A DNA stretch of 64,000 bases from Sclerurus mexicanus (lineage: Eukaryota > Chordata > Aves > Passeriformes > Furnariidae): contig VWZF01004958.1 in assembly GCA_013396755.1 (NCBI GenBank), positions 310,290 through 374,289 on the forward strand. The letters are read 5' to 3'. The position numbers and the translations under genes were made by a program. Positions 36,058 to 48,400 of the stretch are shown here, piece by piece. Position 1 is the first letter of the stretch. Each line of letters begins with the position of its first letter. Under the pieces are notes generated by a model that had not been told where the DNA came from, made no database searches, and saw only the letters and a program-made list of their open reading frames with translations.

Positions 36058-38007
36058 GAAAACTGAAGTATTAATACATAACAATTCTTGTTACAATAAA
36101 CGTGCTTTTAAGAATTTAAATCTGAGCTCATCTACTCATTGAATTGCATAAAAAATAAAAAAGTATGAATTTTCACAATTGAACTGGCTCAGAATGGAAT
36201 CTCCACTCTTTGTGTTGATGCGATAGTTCAATGCAGGAGTGAATGATGCCTTAAAACTTATTCTGGAAGACAACATTGACCTAAACTTAAAAAAAAGTAC
36301 CAATACAACTGTTCCTAAGACAGTTTTAAAAAAAGTCATAGAAAGGAAACCTGTGTCTATTTCATAACAAACATGGAGAACTATTACTGGGGCCTCTTGT
36401 ACTTCCATTGCATGCACGCACTTTTTTAAATCTTAGACAGGAGGGCAGCCAATAATAGCATCACAATTAAAAAAACCCACTAACAAATCCCTTCTACTTA
36501 AAACAAATCTGTACAGCAGCCAGCTAAAAAAGCTTTCCCAGTTTGCCTGCTAAGTGCCCAAAAGTCACAACCAGTTTAGAAAAGTCACGTTCACTTTTCT
36601 TGATGTTTAAACTTCAGAGCCCATACATTTTACAAATCACAAATGGACCCTTACTACGCATGAAATTCCGATGTTTCAGTGTTATATGCAACCCACACAG
36701 GAAAAGGTTTCCTTGTCCCCAGATAAGCACTGTTCCTTTTCCCTCTTTCAGTCCACAAACACCCCTCTTTCCCCTCCGCACCCCTGACCAGAGGTGCACA
36801 GCCTGCAGAGCCCTCGCTCCTCGAGGAGAGCTCAGAAACAACTCTGCTCTGGGCGAGTCCTGACGCACAAAGTGCCCTTCTCTGCTGCAGGAGCTCCTGC
36901 TGAGTGGCCTGCAGGAACCCTTAGAGCTGATACAATACAGGATTAGAAAGCTGACATTTACTAATGAGAACAATGTGAACGAGCTGAAATCGCCGTGTCT
37001 CCTACAGCGCTCCCAACCACTTGGGCACGGGGCTGAGGCCCCTGCTGTGCCCAGGCCTGACACCTGCTGGAGAAGGCTGGGCTGGCAGGGCCCGCTCGCT
37101 ATGGCACACTGCACAGCCCACAGCCCGGGCACAGCCACCGTACCACGCCTGGCCTTTCCCTCGAGCTCCAGCTGAAGCATCACTATTGCTCGTGACCCTA
37201 AGATGGGAGGTTTCACACACACGGTAATTACAACTCCTGGGATGAGTTCAAGCCTACTCAGGTGGTGGTATCGGATCACTGTGCTCACCTATTCAAGCAA
37301 AACCCAAAAGAACAGTGTGTAATACTGTGCTGAAGCACTGGGGAGGGATTCCAAGACAATCCTGACCATCTCTTGCCTTCCCGCCCAAGGAGCAGCGAAG
37401 CCAGAATGCTCCATGAGAGCAGTCAATGCTGAGTGCCCTGGTATACAGCCCTGTACCATCAACAATTCTCAGACAACACTAAGACACGGTGGTACTTACA
37501 GGTGGTGGTTTGGTTCTGGTTTTTGTTTGGTTTTTTTCAGTGGATGAAGCAATACAAGGAAGAACTTGAACTAAAATAAAGGACTTTTTTGTCTACCACT
37601 GCATCTAAGCATTTAACTTGCATAGTACACTCAAAAAGAAGCTTTCTTGAAGAGCATTCCTGCATGTCTCCTAGAAAATTCAAACAGGAGATGGTTACAA
37701 CAAGCATAAGCAACATCTAATAGTAGGTTCTCTCTTTTCCCTCCTAGTGTTTAGTTAACCACCATGCCAATGACTAGGGCTACATGTTTTTGGTGCCAAT
37801 TATTAGCCATTTTTCTTTTGCTGCTGCTACATTTAAAAGACATTTTCATCAGCTGTTACTGACATAGGGAATACCTCAGTTTTTTAAAAATACTTTATCT
37901 AAACTCAACACCTGAAATTTGAATTTTAACACAAAAAAAATATCTTTCTTGGACTTCTCTTTGTTATTGCTGCAACAGTTATTTTCAGTTCCAGGTTCAT
38001 AGTAGTA

Positions 38008-38095
38008 CTTTTTTTTTTAATCGTATAAAGCTGCCATAAAAGTTTTTTTTGTGTGGTTTTTTTTTTTGGTTTTTTCTTTTTTTTTTTTTTTTAAA
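38008..38095. repeat. T-rich run (A-rich on the minus strand)
   Basis: Several runs of 8-20 T are separated by short GTGTGG or GG interruptions. In the FAM168B transcript this is an internal A-rich stretch. Confidence 0.7.
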
Positions 38096-39102
38096 GAGAA
38101 GCTTGATCTGAAATGTCTCTACTGCACTAGCTCTTTCATTTGCTGAGGAGCTCTAGTGCAAACACGTACTGTGTATTCATTTATAAAGGAATTCTAAATA
38201 GGGAATGTTATATAAAAAGCAGGAGAGAATGTTTCGTAAGACCCTCACTGTGTAAACGCCTATTTAATGATGTACAGTTTCCCCCGCTGCAGTTTTATAT
38301 CCATGCTTTCTACTATTTGCAACAAAATACCATTAAGATAGTTATATATACACATATTCCCCCGTCCCCCTGCACTGTGCTTTTGGTTACTTTTCCCAAC
38401 AACTCCTGGAGACACGCTCCAGCCTCCCAGTAGATCAGAACTGCTCAGAACTGGAAGGTGTAGTACCTTTGGAAAAGGTACAGTTTCTCCCTCCTGGATG
38501 AATCCCATAATGCAACTTAGAAAAAAAAGTGCTCAAGTAAGTGAGACTGCCTAAATGTTATGGAATACTATATGGAGACCAATTCCAAGATGACATAGGA
38601 ACCTGAAGTTAGAGCAAACGTAGAGGAAGTTATATTAATTCCTTAACTATTTCTCTATTGCAGCATTCACGGAAGTTCTCTCCTATGATTTTCAAAGCCT
38701 TATTTGATGGTGCTAAGACAGGAGACAGTAAAGCTTTCAGTTTGGCCTTCCCAGCTCCTCCCCAACACAGCCCAGCTCCAGACCTCAGCTCCTGCTTAAT
38801 ACCACGCTCAGGACAAGTGCCCTGTGTTAATGCTCCCTGTGCTCTGCCACACCTCACTATCAAAGCTGCACATCTACTACACAAATGGAATTGTTAAACA
38901 GACTTGAACAAAGCAGTACAGACTCAACTAAGTTTGTCTTGGGTAATTTTCTGCTCCATATAAAAACATATGGAAATCCTAAGCTGCAGTAAGTGCTCAT
39001 GAATAAGGTTTAAAGTACTTATTCTAACAACATAGTTATTTCAAGGCATTAGAAATAAGGGGGCCATCCACTGACAGTGATTCATGCAAAATAAACCTAA
39101 AC

Positions 39103-39108
39103 TTTATT
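39103..39108 (-). promoter_or_regulatory. FAM168B: Proximal candidate poly(A) signal AATAAA of FAM168B
   Basis: On the minus strand the hexamer sits in ttaataaagttta and is followed by a T-rich segment (aggtttattttgc). Use of this site would shorten the 3' UTR by about 3 kb. Confidence 0.4.
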
Positions 39109-42100
39109 AAAAAAAAAAGGGTACAAAATACAGAGAGTGCTTACTGTAAAAAATAAAGTTACTGAAGGCTCTAACCACCAACGGGGTATGAAGGTACACA
39201 AGCCTCCCACCAGGGCAGAGCACTGGGCTGGCAGCATGAAATCAGCACTGACGCTACCCCCAAAGCAGCTGCCAAACCTGTACAGGAGCAGAACACCCCA
39301 AAACAAAGCACAACTAGATAACACAACTTCAAAAACTCTAATTCTGAACGGTAGTTAACCTAAGGGAACAATACAGCCTGATATAACTCGGTGTAAATGC
39401 TTAAAAGGGAACAACATTTTATAACCATTTACTGTCTAATTTATTGCAGGCAGAATGTATCAAAAAAAAGAAAAAAGAAAATTGCATCTTTTTGGAATTG
39501 TATGTCAAGCAGGTTTAAGAAAAACCTCGATTTTAATGTGCAATATTCAAATTCAAAAATTTAAAATCTCTCCCGTAACGATTTTGGTATACAAATGGGT
39601 TCCAAGGCTAGCCCTTTATCCCTACAGCATTTGCTTTGAGGTACTTTAAAAATTGAAGTTGCAAGAAAGAATATCACAAATGACTCACTGCAATGAAATG
39701 CTAATCTGCAGTTGAGTCTTACTTTACGTGCTTCCAAGTGCAATTTAGGAAGTAAAAAAAGAAAACACATAAAAATGCTGTAACCAACAAGTGGCTCCTA
39801 CTTCAGTTACAAATATTTTCAGGAAAAAAAAAAGAAAAAAAAAAGAACTGCTATTTGAAACTTCTGTATTCTGGCAGCCCTACTACAGAGCATCACAGTC
39901 CATACTGCAAGTAGCTAACAAGGAAGTCGTGTTAAAATGATTTGTTCCCCTTTAACACACACATCAGGCACACAAGCTTTCCTCAGAGTAACACGCAGCT
40001 CAACTCTGTCTGTTGCAGAAAGCCCTCGCACTTCTCAAGTTTCCAGAAAGCAAGCTGGATCAGCTGCACATGTATTTTCAACTGACTACAACATTCTTTA
40101 GGAAAAACAGCATGGATTTCCTCAACTGAGAACTAAAAGAGAGTGTTTTTCTATCCGTCTGTGTGGCAGTCTCACTCTGACACATCTTGCATCAGATGAA
40201 GATAGTACTGGATATAAATCTCCCCAGGACATGCAATTCATTACGCAGGTGATATCACCTCCTACTATTCCTAAGAGCCAGTTTTGCCTCGAGGAAGTTT
40301 GCCTTATTTACTGGCACACACAGCATTACCTTTGTCATTTCATTCTGATCCTAAGAACATCTGTATAACACTGAAGTCGTATAATGAAAATGAAAAGGTA
40401 TGAAGTAAACTAATTGTGTGCGGGATTTCTACAGCTTGTCTGACTCATTTTCCAGTCACTCCAATTTAGTAGCTGAATTTGAAAAGAACACATCACTTAA
40501 ATAAAAATATGCCCCTTTTAAACTGGCAACTCCATCAACCTGAAAAAGGCTGAAGCACTTATCTAATGTATGTTATGGTATTCTAGAAAGAAACTCACTT
40601 TCATGATTCTACCTTTTCAGACCCTGCATACATTACAACAGTGCATTAGTGATACAAGTTGTAAAATACTTTTCGGTTCCTTTGGATTTGCATATGATGG
40701 TTTTTGCATCAGTCACTGCAGGTAGATTGAGCAAGCTTTGTTTTTGTGTTTTAACATGCATTCAACTAGATATGGATCAGAATAAATTTATACTCCCTTT
40801 TTATCATTATAATTAGCTAAAAAATTGCAAGACAGTCCACAAAACAGGATTTGCTTTAAGACTAACTGCTGGAGTTCCAAGATGTAAGATATGCAGCACT
40901 GGAAAATCTTCAGTGATCAGGAATTAGTAGTGTTTAGCCAAGTGTTGAAAGCATTCAGAAGGAAAGTCCTGGTTGGAGGCATGAGGGCTTCAGCACCAAC
41001 TTTTAAACCTCAATTTCTTGATTGCATATCTCCCATCTTCAAACCTACGTTAAGAAGAGGGGGAAGAGTGGGAAATACACTCAATTAGGTGCAATACTCC
41101 TTGAGCGTGGCAGAATATTCTAACATTGCGTGCACCACATTGATACACACACAACAAATTGAACTTAAGTGCTATATAATGTGACCCTATCCTGTCAACT
41201 GACATGGAGAGGCTTCTGGGTTAAGAACTGACTACAGGATTTTCTCCTGTCAAGTCCATTCCAGTTTTGTTTGAAGATGCAATATTGAAAAGATACTTTG
41301 CACTAAATGTAATTACCATCAGTCAGGAGTTTAGTGCCAGCAAAACTCACTTTTTACACTCATGTAATACAAGTTCTTGGCTGAAATGCCCTGTGAGACA
41401 TTTCAGATGTGCAGACTGCTATGCAGCATCACAGCAAAATGAGAAATCGCTGTCATGACTAACTCAAAGGGAATAGAACCACCTGTAATCACAGAACTCT
41501 GTATTTCTAACTGCTGAAACAGAAATACAGAGAAAGTTAAAACAAAGTTAATTTTTGTCATAAACTAAATGGACTAGAAGTGAAAATTTCAAGTTCAGTT
41601 GGTCTAACAAGTCAGTAATTCAGATGAAGCTGCTTTCAACTTATGCTAAAAATTACCAAGCAAACCAGAAACAGAAGTGTGTATCACAAAAACATCAGGC
41701 TTTGTGTCATTTTGACACAGAGTACACCCCCAAGGACCACACCACTTTAGAGCAGACTTCAAACTTAAACTCCTTTCCTTGAAATCCATGACCTAAATTT
41801 TGGTTCACACTTTTTCCACACTGACTGCAAGAAGTATGAATTGACACTCACCTGAAACAGAGTGAATATGTGAAATTATCTCACGGTTGTTTATTTGTTT
41901 CAGCAGCTTGTGAGAAAGATTCACCCTCAGAGCAAGGCAAAAGACTTCCCTTGCCTACATATTTACCCAATCAAAAAGAAGACTTCAAAGTCACACACCT
42001 CGTTTCATTCAGGAATTACATTACTGCTGAATTCAACAATTACCAATGATTCTGAAATACATTTAATTCCAAATGTACTTTAAGAAGGCAAACTTGAGGG

Positions 42101-42386
42101 TCATTCTTTCATATTCGACAATCGAGAACCATGAAACTGATTCATGATTTGTGAAGACACAGACCACTGAAAGAGCCCCATTAGCACAAAGCTGTACTTT
42201 GCAAGGAACAGCTAGTACATAAACAGTAACTTTGGTGTAATCCTACCCAATTAGAACCCCACGGAAGAACTCCACATTGCTTACCTTCTGGAGACTCTCC
42301 CCCAAAGAACATGCAATGCTGTCATTTGTAAGAAAGATTAACTGCTTTCAATCTACATCAGTAACTTACACTGACTGCCAGGATGA

Positions 42387-42499
42387 TCACCACTGTGGGG
42401 GCACATAACTATAGGTTGGTGTTCCTGGAGCCCGATACGTGGGCATAGTAACTGGATGAGGGGCTACTGGAGTTGGGGAATGAGTTGTCAACAAAGTAC
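42387..42499 (-). CDS. FAM168B: FAM168B last coding exon
   Basis: This exon completes a split Gly codon and encodes TLLTTHSPTPVAPHPVTMPT through YVPPQW, then TGA at 42389-42387. The acceptor on the minus strand is ttcattccag. Confidence 0.95.
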
Positions 42500-45400
42500 C
42501 TGGAATGAACAAAACAGTTTTCAGTAAGCACAAATCCTAGTAGAGAGAGGAAAAAAATAAAAGGGGGCAGAAAAAAAGACAGTTAATTTTAAAAATAATT
42601 ACAGCTTGCTCATCTTTAAAATTCCCAGCATCATTTTGCACTACAGCCCCTGTCTTCCTTCAAACCTTTATGCAAGGGGGTCACAGAAGCCCAACGGATG
42701 TTTAGGCCAGTGCAACAAAGATACTGGTTACTCCAAAAGAGCTCTAGCAGAAACCCTGCAATATAAGCATTATTCACTGCAAGACTTTCCCACAGCAGGC
42801 TTTACACGCCGTAAGAATATTTGATGGTAGAGATAACTTGACTGAAAAACCAGGATAAATTAGTTCTTGCTTGCATTACTATAGATAGGTTTTTACAAAC
42901 TAAGGGGCTTCACAAACAAGCACCCTGAGAGAGCAGGGTCACCAGTCTTACTCTACAGCACTTTGCAGAACCAGTAACAAACACCTGGGAAAAGCCTTGT
43001 CCAAGAACAAAACTTTAATGTTAGCTGTTTGTGACACCTAATTCCTCTGATTTTGAAGTTTCTCAAATTAAGTTATAGATTTGACCAGATAAAAACCCGA
43101 ATCTTGAAACCAACTCATGGCTCCTGTTTTTCAGATTACTAAATCAAGCATCCTCTGAGCAAATGTGAACGTTTCTTCGTGAGTTAACACCCACTGAGTA
43201 GCAAAACACGACACCCCCTCAGTAAACACTCACTGATGGGACTGGATTATTGGTGAAACAGCATTTTCTCCAAAACACTACCACCAAGAGACTGTGGCAA
43301 TAGGAAGCAGACATCCCTAAGCATAAGCCATGACAGAGAGGACCCGCAGGTAGTGCAAACACATGAAGTGGTGTATCTCAACACACAAGGAAGGTCTCTG
43401 ACACGAGGGGTGGGATGAAGACACTGCACTGCATTTTCCTTAGCCTTGAAAGGCTGCTGCTTTCAACTGGCACTGAGCTATGCACTGGGAAGGGCAAGTC
43501 AGACTCTTGACACTGGTAAGATGAGAAGAAGAGGATGCAAGAGTAAGTGAAACTCCACACAACATGAAGAAAAACTACCAACCCATCATATTGACATCTG
43601 AAAACAGGATGTGATACGTCCATCCTTAGAGGTGACCAAAGTATCACTGAACTAGCTGGTCCACTCTGACTTACACCATTTTATGACTCTGCCAAATACA
43701 CCTCTAGCATCCCATTTGTGTAATGTAGCCATGTCCCACCTCGAACTGAAGAAGACCAAGAAACAATAAGGCTGTGAGTTCACAAACCTGCTGACATTGC
43801 CATAGTCGTCCCAGCCACCATGCCCATGGTGACCCCGTTGCCTCTGGGCGGGGGGATCGGAGCAGGATACATGGTTGCTGGCATTCCATTGGGCTGCACG
43901 ACTGTGGTGTGGTGAATTACGTGGGGTGGTGCTGCATATAGAGGCTGTGTGTAGTAAGTGCCTTGCTGTTGGGAGAGAAAAATCAGTATATTAGGTAATT
44001 AGGGTGTATCTGTTGGGGAAGAGAAGTGATACCTTCTTGCATGAATGTATCATAAAAGTATTACTAATGATGCAAGGCATTTGCAGAGCAGAAGCCAAAA
44101 CATTCACTTCAACTATTCCAACTGCAGAATTTTTAACATTTTATCCCTTTTTAAGGTGTTTAGGGTAAGATTCAAGGTAGGGAACTTCGCAGAACTCCAA
44201 TGTTAACTGTACTTCCAACAATAAAGGCTCATGTGTCGTTGATTCCCTTCATTTTGTCTCTTTTCATATATTAATCCATGGCAGAACTTTTCTCAGTATT
44301 TCACAACTTTTCATTCAGCTGCTCTTAGCCAAAGAACAAGACCAGTCAAAGATTTGACAAATTCAAATACACCAAGCTGACTGGATAAAACTTGTTACAT
44401 GCTTATTAATTCACTTCAACTCCTGCTTTCAAGGCAGGCAGCTTTCCACCATGCAAAGAGGGCGAACTTTCCCTCAAAATATAATGTTTACTGAAGTGTC
44501 TTAATCCTATCTTCTCTAATAGTTTTCAACAGCTTACTTAGCATGAGACTTGGTAACTCCCTGAATTACAACAGAAGCTTGTTAAAAAAGCATTATTGCA
44601 AGTTTATGACAATTTTTGATGAAATGAAATCAGGATTGGTAGTTTTAACATCCAGCACACATTTGGAACCTCCTCAATCTAGTGTCTCTTCAAGGACTGA
44701 GTGCAGTATCAGTAAGTGCAGAGTGACCATCACGCAAGAGAGAATACAAAACTGCACTCACACACTGCAAATCACTGCATTAAGAACTCTTACTGTAGGC
44801 AGCTGAAGAGTCTCTCCATGCACAAAGAAACGAATACGATGAAAGGTTAAGAGCTCACACAGCTATTAAGGGGAACACAGAGTACTCCCCACACAGACAT
44901 TTTTGGGGGTTTGCCCGGGTACCTGTGCATATGGGTTCTGCTGTGGATAGGCACTTCTGACTGGGTACACAGCAGTCTGGTAGGGGTTCGGTGATGAAGA
45001 ATACGGCGGCACTGCTCCACTGGTGGGTGAACAGGATACTTTGTACGGGGTGCCTGGCGTATAACCTGAAACAAAGGCAGATCTGCACTCAAAACATGGG
45101 AAACATGGGGCACTACACTGCTTCCTAACTTTCTTATCCGACGACTTCCTTATTTCCCAACACCATCATCTTCAGGTGAGTGCTCAGTAAGCTGGTTTCA
45201 ATATCCAAGCACAAGTTCAATCATGTATGTAATACTGGTAACAGTAACTGGAAATAGGATTTGACTGGCTCAACTAAGCATGAAGGGTTAATGGTATATT
45301 TGCACTATTTACTTTTCAATGCGAGAAGTGCATTTTCACAGTAACATCATTAAATACTTGGATTGGGCACACTAGGCAGCATTCTTACACAGGAGGACCT

Positions 45401-48400
45401 GGCATGTATTAGCATCAGTCAACTCTCAACACGCCCCAAACTGTCCTGGCAAACACAGTAACAGTTAACTAACCTGCAGTCACTTTCTGTAGGAAATGGT
45501 ACAGCACAAGATTAAGAATGTCAAAAGCCAGAATCATTGGAAGAGCTCAAGACAGATTTTCAGAGAATAGAGACAAACACAATCTGAAACCTGTACTTAT
45601 ATTTATTTGTATTTGTTTTCTGGCATTTTCTGAACTGGTTAAAATAAATATGCAAGACCATACCTTTAAAACACAAGTCTGCAGAGTTCACTGCAAATGC
45701 AAATTAGGCTTGAAAGGCACTTTAATATCTTTAAATCTTCTTTTTGGGTATTACACATGTGGACATACCCTTGAACATCACTTAAGAATTCTTTTTATAT
45801 GTTACAGTAAGACTAAGACTGTAAGACTTCAGATGCCATCAGAAAATGCTTTACATTCCTACGGCAAGGCTCCCAAAATCAGTCTGCCTTGTAAACATTT
45901 GGAACTGTTGAATTTTTGCAGGGATACATAACGACTGCTGGCTCACTTCTTCCATAATTTCTCCAGCCCTCATCAGAAAAGGTCTCAGGGTAACAGAACA
46001 AGGGCTGGAAGAGGCACAGAGAGGATCTACGACTGCTGCTGTGTGCAACAGTCCCAAGATTATTCCATGGCTTAATGGCCAGCGTGGGAATACAAATACC
46101 TCAGCAGCAGCAAACAACAGGCACAACCCATTCTGGAGAAAGCACCAAGGCCCCATTCTGGGCTACTGTTTTGAAAAGATCTTGGGTCTCATGCAGGTCC
46201 AGCACACCAGGAGACACAACATTCAAAAGTACAATTCCCATTCAATTGGAATTGTACAAAATACTACCAGGGCAGTGCAGCAAAGAACAGACAATCAGTA
46301 ATTATAGAGAAAAGAAGAGACTATCAGAAAAGAGATTAGGTTGACTTGAAAAACTGTCTAGAATGTGCTGACTTCAACACAGAGTAACAGATCTGAAGTC
46401 ATACAGCAGAGAGAATGCTGGCATTTGTGCTGTCAAAAATCAGTCTGTGCAGACAGCATGACAGACCTTCATTCCTTTCGCAGAAGTCTGAATTTCTTTG
46501 CAATTTCATTGCACCCTTCAAACTCAAAGGTGTTCAGCTAATGAAGAAATGTTTACTTTTTAATAGAATTTATCACCTTTAAAGAAAGCTACACCACAGC
46601 ACTTACTCTGAGCTCTTGTTTTTAGAGATCCTAAGTATTTCACAAATAGAGAATGCTGAGGAAGGAACTGCCATTAGCATGGGGAATTATCTGTAGTGGA
46701 AACGGCAGCCACAAAGTGCTGAACGTGAAGCATCACTACTGGACTCCAACTATGTCCTCAGTGAAGCCCACTCTCATTCCAGAGCCCCCCTGATACAGCT
46801 GCACAGGCAATTCCTTCTTCATTCTTGTGAAAGGGTAAATCTTGACCTTAACAGTAAACTACATGATTATTCAAAACCACAGTAATTTAAGGCCATTACT
46901 TGTAAAAAAAAAATACCTTTTCTGAATTGCAGCAGCACATTCAAATACTGTGGCATAATATGAATTTACAAAAGCTTTGATTCTACAAACAAGCAGTTAC
47001 ATGAGAAAGGTTAAAAAAGGTGTAAGAAAAATGCCAGCTGTTAGGACAGAGTACTTCAAGTTACCTGCTGAAATAGAGGGTTTGTACATTTTGAACTTTA
47101 GTTCACAGCTTAAACGGTAGCCAAAAATTAAAGTTATTCTTAGTTCTGAAATAAGAGCTCATTTTCCATTCAACAGCAATAAAGACTCCAATAGTATCAG
47201 CTTTTTAAAAAAAATAAGGACATTCAAAGATGGTATCCAACTTCTTTACACTTAGATCTTTTTCACTTTTGTGTGAAAAAGCAATATTCTCCGAGTTTGC
47301 TATACAGCACGAGACATGTTCCAAGATTAATCAATGCAAACTAGTATTACAACATGATTAAGTCTAACATTGAAGCCAAGAAACCATAAACTTCAATTAA
47401 AACATAACTGACAGAGAGCTAAAACCCAATAAACTGGAGAAATCCGTCTCATGATTTGGTGAATTGATGCCATGCAGCTTATCTTCATCTTCCTGTGGCA
47501 CGACTGCCAAACTGCAACCCGTATGAAGTCTGAAGTACCTTTCAATTATCTGATCCCAGGATCAAACCCTCCAGCTACTCCTCACTTGCACAGTGGCAAT
47601 ACCTACCCAAGGGAGAGATGTTTTCATTACTAGAACTCCTAACACGAATCCATTTCCTTACCTTAAATTGAAAACCAAAGACAGGACAAACAGTGAGTCT
47701 GCACTGACTATGCCTGTAAGCAGCGAACTGAACAGTGACAGGCTGTCCTAAGGAATACTCCAGAGCTCCAAGGAAAGCTACACACTTTGAACAGGTTCTG
47801 CAGGCAAACATTTCAGATGGCTTACTCTCCCTTGTCTCAGTGATTGCTGCCACACCCTTAAGAGCCTCCTGCTAGTTAATGAAACACATCCCTTACAAAC
47901 ACTGAACTTCAACACCAAGCAGACTTCCACAATGTAAGCTTCCCAATGTCCAGCAGTATCCTTTCCTGCCCCCGTAACACAGGGGCATTCAGGGACAAAT
48001 TTGGCTACATGCCATGTACATCTCAAACACTGCCTTAATACATGCAAGTGAAAGAGCTCCTAAGGATGGCCCAGATCGACATTAACAAAGCAAAGTAAGG
48101 AATTCCTCCATGTACAAAATAACCACAGGAACAATACTGTTGTATCAGATGCCTATTTCTGGGTTAAGTGGAAATTAAATGCTACCGTGTCTGTTTTGTT
48201 TCAAGGATTAGCACATCAAAATCATGTTCTATTAGTGAAACCAGGACTACACTAAAATAACTTCAGTGAGTGCTTTGTTTCTTGTGCCTGTTTTTCCATC
48301 TCCCTTTTCGAGGCTCATCATATTCCCCTTCTCTTAAACAACACACATGCAGGTGCAGCTGCCTAAAGCCTCCCGCTGTATCCACTGTGGACAAAACACT

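Larger units (their letters stand above)
36030..42386 (-). other. FAM168B: FAM168B 3' UTR (about 6.3 kb if the distal site is used)
   Basis: This runs on the minus strand from the stop codon to a strong poly(A) signal at 36052-36057. It is AT-rich with many A/T runs, and has no supported coding frame. A GC-richer island at about 36700-37200 contains a chance 224-codon frame. A second AATAAA at 39103-39108 could give a shorter form of about 3.3 kb. Human FAM168B also has a multi-kilobase 3' UTR. The exact extent is inferred from signals only. Confidence 0.55.
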
